Below are positions 18,250 through 27,227 of a DNA stretch of 40,276 bases, piece by piece (the first letter of the stretch is position 1; every line of letters begins with the position of its first letter). The notes under the pieces were generated by a model. That model worked only from the letters and a program-made list of their open reading frames with translations. It was not told the DNA's origin and made no database searches. The translations under genes and the position numbers were made by a program. This stretch comes from Phycisphaerae bacterium (GTDB taxonomy: Bacteria; Planctomycetota; Phycisphaerae; Phycisphaerales; SM1A02). The stretch spans positions 1 through 40,276 of the forward strand of contig PAHO01000009.1 of NCBI GenBank assembly GCA_002705085.1, read 5' to 3'.

Positions 18250-20244
18250 ATGAGTGATGACGCCCGTATCGAATCTGTGCTCCATGAAAACCGGGTGTTC
18301 CCACCACCGGATGGGATCGCCGATCGTCTCGGGGGAGCATGGGTTGAAAGTTTGGACCAGTGGCGAGAGCAGCACGAGTTTGCCCTGTCCAATCCATCGT
18401 CCTACTGGGGTGAAGTGGCTTCCACATTCTGGTGGTCGACGCCATGGGAGTCTGTCCTGCAGGGAGACATGCCGGACACCCGTTGGTTTGAAGGCGGTCA
18501 AACCAATGTTTGCTTCAATTGCGTTGATCGCCACGTTGCCGATGGTCATGGTTCGGAAGTCGGTTTGGTGTGGGAAGGGGAACCCATTGGGGATCAGGGG
18601 CCTGAAATTCGTCGTCTGACGTGGTCCATGCTTCAAGATGAGGTCTCCCGGACGGCAAACGCCCTGCGAGCGCTTGGAGTTGAAGCTGGAGATGTCGTCA
18701 CCATCTACATGGGGATGGTGCCGGAGCTTGCGATCACCATGTTGGCCTGCGCTCGTATTGGAGCGGTGCACTCGGTGATCTTTGGTGGGTTCAGTGCATC
18801 AGCAATTGCGGATCGTGTGCAAGACGCACAAAGTCGGATCGTGGTGACGTGTGATGGCTCGTGGCGTCGGGGGTCGGTGGTTCCCCTGAAGGCCAATGTG
18901 GATGAAGCGCTGGCAGGCATGGGTCTTGTTGACCATGTCTTGGTGCTTCGTCGTTGCGAAAATGACATTGGGTGGCATGAAGGTCGCGACGTTTGGTGGC
19001 ACGACGTGGTGCCGAATGCCTCCCCAGATTGTGCATGCGTTCCGATGGATGCAGAGGCCCCACTCTTTTTGCTCTACACCTCAGGATCCACGGGAAAACC
19101 GAAAGGGATCTTGCACACCACCGCGGGCTACATGGTTTGGACCGCCCACACCGCGAAGAACACATTCAACCTCCGTGCCGACGCCAAGCAGATGTATTGG
19201 TGTACCGCCGACTGTGGCTGGATCACTGGTCATTCGTACATCGTGTACGGCATCATGCCCAATCGGGTCCCAACCCTGATGTACGAAGGCGCCCCAAACG
19301 CGCCGGCGGAAGATCGGTTCTGGGACATCTGTGCTCGCCATTCGGTAACCCATTTTTACACCGCTCCCACGGCCATTCGCGCATTTATGAAGTGGGGAGA
19401 TGACCACCCCAATCGGCACGATCTGTCTTCGCTGCAAGTGTTGGGAACGGTGGGCGAACCCATCAACCCGGAAGCATGGATGTGGTACCACCGCGTGATT
19501 GGGAACGAGCGTTGTCCCATCGTGGACACGTGGTGGCAGACTGAGACGGGAGGTCACATGATCACACCGTTGCCTTGTGCCACGCCAACGGTTCCTGGTT
19601 CGTGCACGTTGCCGGCCATTGGGGTTGATGCGGCCATCGTGGACCAGGATGGTCAAGAGGTCCCGCACGGAACGGGGGGCTTGTTGGCCATCCGAAAACC
19701 ATGGCCGGGCATGCTGCGTGGCATTTACGGCGACCGCGAACGGTTTATCGACACCTATTGGTCTCGATTGCCAGGGTTGTACTTTGCCGGTGACGGCGCC
19801 CGGCGCGATGAGCGTGGTTACTTCTGGATCATGGGCCGCGTCGATGATGTCATCAATGTTTCAGGTCACCGCATGGGCACGATGGAAGTGGAAAGCGCTT
19901 TGGTCTCGCACCCTGCAGTGGTGGAGGCAGCCGTGGTGGGCATGCCCCATGAAATCAAGGGCACGGGCATCGCTGCTTTTTGCACACTGAGCCCCAGCCA
20001 CCGACCTCAGAATGCGGAGGATCGTGACACTTTGATTGCGGACCTCCGCAGTCATGTTGGTGGAGAGATCGGCGCCATCGCGAAGCCCGACTTGCTTCGT
20101 TTCACGGATGCTCTGCCAAAGACCAGAAGTGGAAAGATCATGCGCCGGTTGTTGCGGGACGTGGCCGCTGGGGTCGAGTCGACCCAAGACATGACCACCC
20201 TTGAAGATCCCAAGGTCCTTTCGCAATTGCGTGGTGAGGTCTAA
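18250..20244 (+). CDS. acs: Acetyl-coenzyme A synthetase
   Basis: This is a 664-residue AMP-forming enzyme that converts acetate, ATP and CoA to acetyl-CoA. Motifs in order: an N-terminal ACS-type region with W-STPWESVLQGD and NVCFNCVDRH, the phosphate-binding loop YTSGSTGKPKG at about 276-286, DCGWITGHSY, the substrate-site motif DTWWQTETGGH near 425, the hinge region GRVDDVINVSGHR, and the catalytic, acetylation-prone Lys in RSGKIMRRLLR near 629. ATG 18250 is preferred over a TTG at 18229 that overlaps the rnr stop. Length is standard. gspF begins two bases after its stop codon, so acs may lead the secretion operon transcript. Confidence 0.96.
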   Translation: MSDDARIESVLHENRVFPPPDGIADRLGGAWVESLDQWREQHEFALSNPSSYWGEVASTFWWSTPWESVLQGDMPDTRWFEGGQTNVCFNCVDRHVADGHGSEVGLVWEGEPIGDQGPEIRRLTWSMLQDEVSRTANALRALGVEAGDVVTIYMGMVPELAITMLACARIGAVHSVIFGGFSASAIADRVQDAQSRIVVTCDGSWRRGSVVPLKANVDEALAGMGLVDHVLVLRRCENDIGWHEGRDVWWHDVVPNASPDCACVPMDAEAPLFLLYTSGSTGKPKGILHTTAGYMVWTAHTAKNTFNLRADAKQMYWCTADCGWITGHSYIVYGIMPNRVPTLMYEGAPNAPAEDRFWDICARHSVTHFYTAPTAIRAFMKWGDDHPNRHDLSSLQVLGTVGEPINPEAWMWYHRVIGNERCPIVDTWWQTETGGHMITPLPCATPTVPGSCTLPAIGVDAAIVDQDGQEVPHGTGGLLAIRKPWPGMLRGIYGDRERFIDTYWSRLPGLYFAGDGARRDERGYFWIMGRVDDVINVSGHRMGTMEVESALVSHPAVVEAAVVGMPHEIKGTGIAAFCTLSPSHRPQNAEDRDTLIADLRSHVGGEIGAIAKPDLLRFTDALPKTRSGKIMRRLLRDVAAGVESTQDMTTLEDPKVLSQLRGEV

Positions 20245-20246
20245 AC

Positions 20247-21434
20247 GTGCCCGATTTTGCCTACATCGCTCGTGGCCCATCGGGCCAAAAGCAGGAGGGT
20301 GTGGTGTCTGCTCCGGATCAAGCGGCCGCGGTGAGTGAACTTGGTGATCGTGGTTTGGTCCCACTGCAGGTTCGCCCGCGGACTCGGCGGCGGGGTCGCG
20401 GGAGGGTTGGCACATCGGCCTTGGCACGGTTCTACCGGCAGCTGGCGGATTTGCTTCGCAGTGGGGTTCCTCTCCTTCGGGCGCTTCGTCTTCTGGCCAA
20501 TCAATCTTCCAACATCAAACTGGCGGCCGCGGCCGAAGACATCACGCAGCGGGTGACCGAAGGGACCACCTTGGCCGAGTCATTGGCCCGGCATGACCAG
20601 ATCTTTTCCGATGTGCAATGCGCGATGGTCCGCGCTGGGGAGCAGGGCAATTTTCTGGAAGATGTTCTGGAACGCATTGCCGACAACCAAGAGCACGCGG
20701 CCCGGATGCGATCACAAGTGATCGGCGCGTTGGTCTACCCCATTATCCTTTTGGTGGTGGGTGTCGCAGTGGTCGTGGTGGCATTGACCGTGTTGGTGCC
20801 CAAGTTTGAAGCGTTTCTCGGTGAGGGCAACGCCCTTCCGGCCTCCACACAATTGTTGTTGTCCGCCAGCGCCACAATCCGCTCCGATTGGCCCCTGTTG
20901 TTGACGGTCTTGATGGGTTTGGGGACGGCCGCGTTCGTGTTCCGCCATCACTCTGTTCTCTTGCGGTTGCGGGCCGAAGCCCCACTGCGCATACCTGTCG
21001 CATCCGGGGTCATCCGGGCCGCAGTGACCGCTCGATTTGCTCGAGCTTTTGGCACTTTGCTCGACAATGGCATTGGCCTGCCCCAAGCGCTGGCCATCAG
21101 TCGGGACGCCGCGGGTCACCCGCGGCTGGGTGAGGCCGTGGGGGAGGCTTTGGAGCAGGTCAAAGAAGGTGGTTCGCTGGTGCCTCCTCTGGCCAATTCA
21201 GGATTTCTGGATCCGGACACCCTCGAAATATTGGCGGTGGCTGAAGAGTCCAATGCTTTGGCTCCAGCCTTGGGTCGCTTGGCGGGGGGATTGGAGCGAA
21301 GGGTGGAGGACCGATTGGCGCTGTTGATGCGGTTGGTAGAGCCCATTTTGCTGTTGGGCATGGGGGGCATGGTGTTCTTTATCTTCCTTTCGTTGGTTCT
21401 TCCGATGCTGAGGATGAACTCCACAGTCACTTGA
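20247..21434 (+). CDS. gspF: Type II secretion inner-membrane protein GspF
   Basis: This is a 395-residue polytopic platform protein of the T2SS / type IV pilus family, thought to transmit ATPase motion to the pseudopilus. It starts MPDFAYIARGPSGQ, as GspF proteins do, and contains two repeats of the T2SSF domain. The first includes FYRQLADLLRSGVPLLRAL, the second ARFARAFGTLLDNGIGLPQAL. Membrane segments lie near 170-190, 210-232 and 366-388. The start is GTG 20247 with GAGGT upstream. It opens the secretion operon directly after acs. The ATPase GspE, normally next to GspF, is absent. Confidence 0.95.
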   Translation: MPDFAYIARGPSGQKQEGVVSAPDQAAAVSELGDRGLVPLQVRPRTRRRGRGRVGTSALARFYRQLADLLRSGVPLLRALRLLANQSSNIKLAAAAEDITQRVTEGTTLAESLARHDQIFSDVQCAMVRAGEQGNFLEDVLERIADNQEHAARMRSQVIGALVYPIILLVVGVAVVVVALTVLVPKFEAFLGEGNALPASTQLLLSASATIRSDWPLLLTVLMGLGTAAFVFRHHSVLLRLRAEAPLRIPVASGVIRAAVTARFARAFGTLLDNGIGLPQALAISRDAAGHPRLGEAVGEALEQVKEGGSLVPPLANSGFLDPDTLEILAVAEESNALAPALGRLAGGLERRVEDRLALLMRLVEPILLLGMGGMVFFIFLSLVLPMLRMNSTVT

Positions 21435-21464
21435 GGGGTATGCTTTCAAATCTAGGAGAAAGCC

Positions 21465-21986
21465 ATGCGACGCGCCTTCAGTTTGATCGAATTGCTCATT
21501 GCCATTGCCATCCTTGTTGCCATCACTTTTTTGGCGGCCCAAACTTTTTCGGGTACCAAGGCGCAAGCAGATCTTGATCTGACCAAAGTTGATCTGGACA
21601 CTTTTGTGAGCTCTCTTGAGCGCTTTGAACTCAGTATGAGACGGGTGCCCAGCGAAGAAGAGGGCATTGCCGCTCTTTGGTCATCTGCGGCCCTTGAAGA
21701 TGAGGATGAGGAAAAGAACTGGCGGGGGCCTTACCTCACCAGCCCCATTCCTGAAGACCGCTGGGGCACCGCGTGGCGGTATGTCGTGCCCAGCGAAATC
21801 GTTGAAGGCATGGCATATGACCTTGTCTCAGCGGGACCTGACCGTGAGTTCGACACCGATGATGATCTGCACAACCACATGGCCCTGGTGGGCGCCGATG
21901 GCGAATTCCGAGAAGGCGTGGAGGATTTCGGAGGCAGTGATGATTTCGGCTTGGGTGGTGATTTCGGATCCAGCGAAAGCGAATGA
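21465..21986 (+). CDS. gspG: Major pseudopilin GspG
   Basis: This is a 173-residue pseudopilin that builds the T2SS piston. It has a four-residue leader, MRRA, then FSLIELLIAIAIL with Glu at +5, so prepilin peptidase would cut after Ala rather than the usual Gly. The globular part shows the GspG core NWRGPYL...IPEDRWGTAWRY and DLVSAGPDREFDTDDDL, the calcium-binding region of the family. The C-terminal 25 residues, rich in Gly, Asp and Ser, are extra. AGGAGA at 21454-21459 precedes the ATG. The stop overlaps the next start. Confidence 0.93.
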   Translation: MRRAFSLIELLIAIAILVAITFLAAQTFSGTKAQADLDLTKVDLDTFVSSLERFELSMRRVPSEEEGIAALWSSAALEDEDEEKNWRGPYLTSPIPEDRWGTAWRYVVPSEIVEGMAYDLVSAGPDREFDTDDDLHNHMALVGADGEFREGVEDFGGSDDFGLGGDFGSSESE

Positions 21987-22426
21987 TGCCCCGCGGCGTT
22001 CGCCACGCGATCACCCTGTTTGAATTGTTGTTGGCCTTGGCCCTGTTGGTCGCCCTTTCCTCGTTGGTGGTTGGGGTTCTTGTTCGCGCCGACCGTGACC
22101 ATGATCTGCTCCAGGTTCAGCTTGAGGCTTTGATCGATGTTTCTTGTTTGCACGCTCGGCAAGAAACTGTTGCGCTGACAGTGCGGGGCCAATCGGATGT
22201 GGTTTTTGTTGGCCGAGAGAATGCTTCGGACGATCAGACGTCACGTCTCTTCATTCGAACCCTGCCGGGCCAATTGTCCTGGGAAGAGTCAGTGGCATTG
22301 GCGCTCATTGCCCCCGATGGCACGGTGGTCCCTCTTTCATCGGGGCGTTTGCGCGATGGTCACGTGGTCGAACTTGGCGCTGTTGGCGGGCAGGTCACGG
22401 TGGTTCCCGCGGAGGAACTTCCGTGA
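21983..22426 (+). CDS. gspH: Minor pseudopilin, GspH-like
   Basis: This is a 147-residue protein with a short basic leader and ITLFELLLALALLVAL, a prepilin N-terminus with Glu at +5 after Ala at -1. The rest is a small beta-rich domain with little conservation, as usual for GspH. Its position between gspG and gspI supports the call. The ATG overlaps the gspG stop (ATGATG). It probably sits near the pseudopilus tip; this is inferred from the family. Confidence 0.8.
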   Translation: MMPRGVRHAITLFELLLALALLVALSSLVVGVLVRADRDHDLLQVQLEALIDVSCLHARQETVALTVRGQSDVVFVGRENASDDQTSRLFIRTLPGQLSWEESVALALIAPDGTVVPLSSGRLRDGHVVELGAVGGQVTVVPAEELP

Positions 22427-22863
22427 GGCGCGGCGCGTTGTTGTTGGAAGTGCTGCTGGCTTTGGCCTTGTTTTTGGCGGTTCTTGCCCTTGGCTTTTTG
22501 GCCATTGACTCGGGACAACGTGCGGTGGGTCAGGGACGCCGGGAGGCCAGAGCGGTTGACTTGGCATTGTCGCGCCTCGCTGAATTGGAAGCGGGAATTT
22601 TGCCGTGGCCTGAGCTCCGCGATGATCCTGACCAGCCGGTGGGCACCGCTCGTCCCTTTGACACCCCCTTTCGACCGGATGGGTTTTTGGTGTTGGCGGA
22701 ACGAGAACGCGCTCTTCGCGGCATGGTGCGGGTGGTCATTACCGTGCGGGATGTTGCAGATTCTGAAGACAGGCCTTTGGCCAGAATTGAACGCCTGATT
22801 GAGATTCGGCCCGATGATCCTGACGCTTTTGAGACCGATGATTTCTTTGAGGTGGGGCCGTGA
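22423..22863 (+). CDS. gspI: Minor pseudopilin, GspI-like
   Basis: This is a 146-residue protein beginning VRRG, then ALLLEVLLALALFLAVLAL, a prepilin signal with Gly at -1 and Glu at +5. The start is GTG 22423, overlapping the gspH stop as GTGA, with GGAGG about 8 bases upstream; longer in-frame starts would run inside gspH and place the signal internally. It lies between the H- and J-like genes, as gspI does in classical operons. GspI, J and K form the tip complex in studied systems. Confidence 0.8.
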   Translation: MRRGALLLEVLLALALFLAVLALGFLAIDSGQRAVGQGRREARAVDLALSRLAELEAGILPWPELRDDPDQPVGTARPFDTPFRPDGFLVLAERERALRGMVRVVITVRDVADSEDRPLARIERLIEIRPDDPDAFETDDFFEVGP

Positions 22864-23504
22864 GGCGGGGCTTGACCTTGATGGAGATGTTGGTTGCGTT
22901 GGCGCTGATCTTGGCGATGACGGTCGCAGTGGGTTCCTTCGCCAAGACGTACCGCCAAGGTCGTGACTTCGCAGTTTCGGAGGCGATACGAGATCGCGAA
23001 GTTGATGCAATGTTTGGTCGATTGGCGGAGGCGTTTGCATGTTCAGACGCCAGCGTTGGTGGAGTTTCTGGTGGAGAGAATGATGTCTCCATTCATCACC
23101 GTGGAAGTGTGATTCCGGCCGCCGGCCCAGATGGCGAAGCGGCAGACTTGCTTGCGGACTCCAGTCGATATGACATTCAACTGGCCGAGCAATTCCGAGA
23201 GGTGTTCGTGGCCGGATCGGCGCAGAGCACATTGACTTGGCAAAGTTCGGTGTCGGTTCTGCAACTGCGATACCACAACGGGTCGAGTTGGTCTGAATCT
23301 TGGTCCACTGAGCAAGGGTTGCCCGTAGCAATTGAGTGCAAGATTTGGTTTGATTTTGATCCGGAGCCGGAGGCCATCGAGACTGCCGAAGGAGTCGTGT
23401 CAGCCGATGTGCCAATCCTCGAAGAGTCAGATTGGCCTCGGCCCGATCGGCACCGCATTTTTGCTCCAGTTGACCCGTCGATATTCCCAGGAGTTCTCCC
23501 ATGA
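22860..23504 (+). CDS. gspJ: Minor pseudopilin, GspJ-like
   Basis: This is a 214-residue protein starting VRRG, then LTLMEMLVALALILAMTVA, a prepilin signal with Gly at -1 and Glu at +5. The length is larger than its H and I neighbours, as expected for GspJ. The remaining sequence is beta-rich and poorly conserved. GTG 22860 overlaps the gspI stop. Position and size support the J assignment; sequence alone would only say pseudopilin. Confidence 0.8.
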   Translation: MRRGLTLMEMLVALALILAMTVAVGSFAKTYRQGRDFAVSEAIRDREVDAMFGRLAEAFACSDASVGGVSGGENDVSIHHRGSVIPAAGPDGEAADLLADSSRYDIQLAEQFREVFVAGSAQSTLTWQSSVSVLQLRYHNGSSWSESWSTEQGLPVAIECKIWFDFDPEPEAIETAEGVVSADVPILEESDWPRPDRHRIFAPVDPSIFPGVLP

Positions 23505-24775
23505 AGCCTGGGGTGGTATTGCCGGTGGTATTGCTGCTTGGCGTGAGTGTCTTGCTTTCGGCGGCAGGATTGTTTGCGCTTTCTGTTCCCGCTGCGGAAC
23601 GTGGATGGCAACGCAATCAGTTGGACCAGCGGCAAGCTGATATTCGTTCGGCTTTGGAGATTCTTCGCTTGCACCTTGGTCGCCAGCGGACCACGGTGTT
23701 GGCCGGGGGCGTGCCGGAACTAGAGGCTTCATGGATTCTTCGTGAAACCGAGGCGGGCCTTTTGATGTTGCGCCCGATTGATGCCGACCCCACGGGCGTC
23801 TGCTCGCCGCTTCGGTCAGAGTCGGGGCGCTTGGATCTCCGAGTGACGCCCGAAGATTGGTGGTCCAATCTCCCTGAACTTGCGCCGTTCACTTCCAATT
23901 TGTCCAAAGCTCGCCGGGCCACTTCGGTGCGATCGTTGCTGCGATCCGACATTTCCTATGCGGAGTTCTCTGAAATCGAACCTCTGCTCACGGTCCATGC
24001 TGAAGAGCCAGAACTTCAAGTCGATGGCCGGCGGCGCATCCCTTTGGGAGAAGATTGGAACCCTGAGATCGCCGGCCGGGTGGCGGAAAGGTTTGGGCAG
24101 GCGGCCTCGAATGTTCTGGCGGAGTTGGCGGCGAACGATCAATTGCCCCAAAGCGTTGGGGATATGGTTCGTGTGCTGCAATCCTTCAATGTTCCCGTGC
24201 CGGATTGGGTTGAGATCCTCGATGCTTTTTCCTATCGAACCGACGTGTCCCGAGGCCGCATCGATGTCAACACAGCACCGGAAGTGATTTTGGCGACGAT
24301 CCCTGGTGTGGGATCTGCCGCGGCGGAGATTGTGTCCGCCCGCTCTAGTCTTTCTGCTGAGGAGCGATCCACCATCGTGTGGCCGGTGCTTCGAGGCATT
24401 CTTGATCGAGAGTCTTTTGACCAGTGCGCGGATTTTCTCACGACCCGTTCATTCCGGTGGCGGGTTGATTTTGAGCTTGGCTTTGTCGGTGACGATGAGG
24501 GGACCTTTGTTTCTACACCAGATCGTGTCCGTTGCATCGTCGATCTGGGGACGCCCCGGCCCAGCCTTGCGGCTTGGCGTTCGCTGAATTTGGACGCCAC
24601 AGTGCAAAGTCTCGTGACGGACCGACGTGCCGGGGCCGACGATGAGCAAGCTGGCTCTGCGAATTCGATACCAAATCGACGGCGAACACGACCGGCCCGT
24701 CCGGCTGAATCCAATCCAGAACCGCTCCCGGGCCCATCGCGTGCACCGGCGCGAAGCCGCCCACCGAATGCGTAG
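23501..24775 (+). CDS. gspK: Minor pseudopilin GspK
   Basis: This is a 424-residue tip pseudopilin. The N-terminus MKPGVVLPVVLLLGVSVLL is a prepilin-type helix without Glu at +5, which is the known GspK exception. The inserted helical domain includes the GspK helix-hairpin-helix-like region GRIDVNTAPEVILATIPGVG near 252-271, the clearest mark of this family. The C-terminal 40 residues are rich in Pro, Arg and Ser. ATG 23501 overlaps the gspJ stop. The 3' end overlaps or abuts the gspL start. Confidence 0.9.
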   Translation: MKPGVVLPVVLLLGVSVLLSAAGLFALSVPAAERGWQRNQLDQRQADIRSALEILRLHLGRQRTTVLAGGVPELEASWILRETEAGLLMLRPIDADPTGVCSPLRSESGRLDLRVTPEDWWSNLPELAPFTSNLSKARRATSVRSLLRSDISYAEFSEIEPLLTVHAEEPELQVDGRRRIPLGEDWNPEIAGRVAERFGQAASNVLAELAANDQLPQSVGDMVRVLQSFNVPVPDWVEILDAFSYRTDVSRGRIDVNTAPEVILATIPGVGSAAAEIVSARSSLSAEERSTIVWPVLRGILDRESFDQCADFLTTRSFRWRVDFELGFVGDDEGTFVSTPDRVRCIVDLGTPRPSLAAWRSLNLDATVQSLVTDRRAGADDEQAGSANSIPNRRRTRPARPAESNPEPLPGPSRAPARSRPPNA

Positions 24776-24785
24776 GATATCGCTC

Positions 24786-26231
24786 GTGCGAATTGGCCGT
24801 GAAACTTCGCTTTTGGTCCTTGAGTTACGTCGAGAAGGCGGGCGTGGGGTCCATATCAAAATGGAGGGGCGTGGTCCTGAAGCTCAATTTGAATTGGGAG
24901 CCACTTTTGACCTGCCCTCCTTTGCCCCCACTGATGTCGATGCTGCGGAACGCTTGGCTTCCGCAATTGCAGACCAGCCACCAGGCGCTTTGCTGTTGGC
25001 CCTGCCACGAGAAGAGTCGGTGCTACGACGTTTGGAACTGCCCACCATTGAGCCTGATGAGTTGCTCGCAGTCGCTCGGTTTCGCTTGTTGCAAGAGGCG
25101 CACTTGGATGAGTCTGGGGCGGCGGTGGATTGTTTGCCCATTCAAACGCACGAAGCCACCACCACGGCCATCGTGGTTGGAGCCAGTGGAACCATCATGC
25201 AAATGGGCGCCGATGTGGCGATCGCCTCGGGCCGCAAGCTCGCCGGGGTTTCACTTCGGGTGCTTGGGCTTCCCGACCTCTTGGACGCGCCTGAAGGCTC
25301 GCCATCTCTTGCCATCGATCTGACTCGAGGACCTTCTTTGGCCATTGTGGTCGATGGCGTGGTCCACCGAGTGGGTGCTTCTGGCGATGATCTCGAAGAC
25401 GTCGAACGGGAAACAATTCGGCTGGTTTCGGCTTGGCGAATGACCGAAGAGAAGCCGGTAGACCAAATTGTGGTTTCAGGTGCAATAGAGATGGCGGATC
25501 ATCTGGTTGGTCGCCTTCGCACCGCCCTGGGATTATCCGTGCAACATGTGGTGTCCCCATTGGACACCGAGTTGTCGGTGGATGTCGAACATCCGACCGG
25601 AACTCCTTGGGGATTGGTTGGCCTCGGCCGGGCCCACTTGTTGTCCCACGACCGGATTGATTTGCAGCATCCCCGGGTTCCTGAAGACCGTGCGGCATCG
25701 TTGCGCCGACGTGGGTTGCTTCTGGCGGGGGTGATTTTGGTGCTGTTTGGGTGGATTTGGTCTTCTGGCAATCAAGAAAAGATGCAGCTGCAAGCGCAAA
25801 TCAATGTGGTACGGGCTGAGCTTGCGCAACAAGCCAAGGCCGAAGGTGAAGCGCTTCGAGAAATGTTCCGCCACCAGCATGCAGTGGAGTGGCTTTCGGT
25901 TTCTCCGGATTTTGTCTCTGAACTGCAAGCGATCTCTGAAGTTGTTCCTGATGACGGTCGCGCGGTCATGGGGTCGTGGCGTGGCTTCTTGGTGTTCGAC
26001 GGTGTGGTCTTCGATCCCAAGGCCTCTCGAAAAGAGAAGTGGACGAGCCCGTATCAGCTTCGATTTGTGATGACGGGGGAAGCCCAAGATCGTGAGGTTG
26101 CTGATTCCATTCGGGCTGCATTGGTCGAAGGAGATCGCTACCGCATTGAGACCAGTGGCGCGGAAGCAGCAAAAGGCAAGCGACTTCCTCGGGCGTTCAC
26201 GTATGAACTTGGCCGGAAAAGTGCACCATGA
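24786..26231 (+). CDS. gspL: GspL/PilM-like assembly protein
   Basis: This is a 481-residue protein with an actin-like cytoplasmic domain (about 1-300, with a LAIDLTRGPSLAIVVDG fold element), one membrane segment near 308-327 (GLLLAGVILVLFGWIW), a coiled stretch, and a small periplasmic domain. This is the GspL layout: GspL recruits the ATPase and binds GspM. GTG 24786 is chosen because AGGA lies 8 bases upstream; ATG 24768, overlapping the gspK stop, would add six residues. Conservation is weak, so part of the call rests on its place between gspK and the GspM-like gene, with a 4-base overlap to the latter. Confidence 0.8.
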   Translation: MRIGRETSLLVLELRREGGRGVHIKMEGRGPEAQFELGATFDLPSFAPTDVDAAERLASAIADQPPGALLLALPREESVLRRLELPTIEPDELLAVARFRLLQEAHLDESGAAVDCLPIQTHEATTTAIVVGASGTIMQMGADVAIASGRKLAGVSLRVLGLPDLLDAPEGSPSLAIDLTRGPSLAIVVDGVVHRVGASGDDLEDVERETIRLVSAWRMTEEKPVDQIVVSGAIEMADHLVGRLRTALGLSVQHVVSPLDTELSVDVEHPTGTPWGLVGLGRAHLLSHDRIDLQHPRVPEDRAASLRRRGLLLAGVILVLFGWIWSSGNQEKMQLQAQINVVRAELAQQAKAEGEALREMFRHQHAVEWLSVSPDFVSELQAISEVVPDDGRAVMGSWRGFLVFDGVVFDPKASRKEKWTSPYQLRFVMTGEAQDREVADSIRAALVEGDRYRIETSGAEAAKGKRLPRAFTYELGRKSAP

Positions 26232-27160
26232 AGCCCAAGCTTGCGGTTCTTGGATTCTTGGTCCTTTCGGGACTGTTGTATGGGGCGTATCGGTCTTGGT
26301 GGTCGAGTCCGGTTGCAGAAGCACGTGCCGATCTTGCGGAATATCGCAAGCAGCGGCAGAAGACGCGCGAGGAAATCAGCCGAGGGCGCCAAGCCACCAA
26401 GGCTTTGGATCAATTTCGGGCTCGGAGTTTGGGGGGGGATGAAGAAACGGTGGATCACCGCGTTCGGACGCAGTTGAATCGCCTGCTTGAATCTTTGGGG
26501 GTGTCGAAGGCCACGGTGTCCACTTCTGAGCCGCGAACGGTCGAGACCCCAGCTCGGTCGGTCATGGGAAAAGCGCAGCCATCGCTTCGTCAGCGACGTG
26601 ACGAACCAGATTTTGCCACGCTGGAGTTCAAAATAGGTGGCGAGGCTCCCGTGGGGAGTGTCATGGCGCTCCTCACGGAACTTCGAGCGCAAACTTGGCC
26701 ATGCCGAATTGAAGACGTGCGACTGGATCCGGTTTCCGACGGGGCTCTTCTGCGCTTCGCGGTTCGGTGCACCACCATGTTCTTTCTGGGCCCTGACTTT
26801 GGGGCGCCAGAGCCTGCCAGCGCATCATCAGAAGCACTGGCCCAGTTTGCGGACTTCGCCGCCAGCAACCCATTTGCGCTGCCTCCGACACCTGCCGCAG
26901 TCGTGCAGCAGCCGTCTGCAAAGCCATCTCGGCCGGCGTCCCCGGTGTTCCCTTACGACAAGTGGCGTTTGACGGGTATCGCAGAGCTGGCGGGAACCAT
27001 GGAATCGTGGTGGGTCCGTCCCAATGGCAAGACCGTGGTGCTGCGAGAAGGGGTTGACATCGGCAAAGCAAAAATTGCGGGTATTGAGCGTGGAGCCGTG
27101 ATTTTGCAGCGGGCCGATCAGGAACTTCGTGTTGAAATTGGCGCCGTGATTCCTCGCTGA
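26228..27160 (+). CDS. GspM-like protein with a C-terminal GspC/PilP-like domain
   Basis: The 310-residue product has one membrane helix at about 4-20, a heptad-rich coiled coil near 30-65, a small ferredoxin-like domain near 130-190 (the GspM/PilO plan), a Pro- and Ala-rich linker near 200-242, and a beta domain at about 243-310. This last part, beginning WRLTGIAELAGT and including KTVVLREGVDIGKAKI and GAVILQ, resembles the homology region of GspC and the PilP domain that contact the N0 domain of secretins. A separate gspC is not seen in the window, so this protein may do both jobs. That is an inference from weak similarity. Confidence 0.7.
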   Translation: MKPKLAVLGFLVLSGLLYGAYRSWWSSPVAEARADLAEYRKQRQKTREEISRGRQATKALDQFRARSLGGDEETVDHRVRTQLNRLLESLGVSKATVSTSEPRTVETPARSVMGKAQPSLRQRRDEPDFATLEFKIGGEAPVGSVMALLTELRAQTWPCRIEDVRLDPVSDGALLRFAVRCTTMFFLGPDFGAPEPASASSEALAQFADFAASNPFALPPTPAAVVQQPSAKPSRPASPVFPYDKWRLTGIAELAGTMESWWVRPNGKTVVLREGVDIGKAKIAGIERGAVILQRADQELRVEIGAVIPR

Positions 27161-27186
27161 TCGTTCATCGTCCGATAGACTCTATG

Positions 27187-27203
27187 TGCCGGCGGAGCCG
27201 GCA
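27187..27203 (+). other. Perfect hairpin between gspM-like gene and gspD
   Basis: TGCCGGC and GCCGGCA form a perfect 7-base inverted repeat with a 3-base loop (27187-27203), 13 bases before the gspD ribosome site at 27217-27221. No T tract follows, so it is not an intrinsic terminator. It could protect or tune the mRNA for the large secretin gene. It also contains the GTG 27186 start, which makes that start unlikely. Confidence 0.6.
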
Positions 27204-27227
27204 GATGCAGCCACACGGAGGTGGATT

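Noticed and set aside
27186-27227. Earlier GTG start for the giant secretin
   Set aside because: It sits at the edge of a strong hairpin, has no ribosome site, and would put 14 polar residues before the signal peptide.
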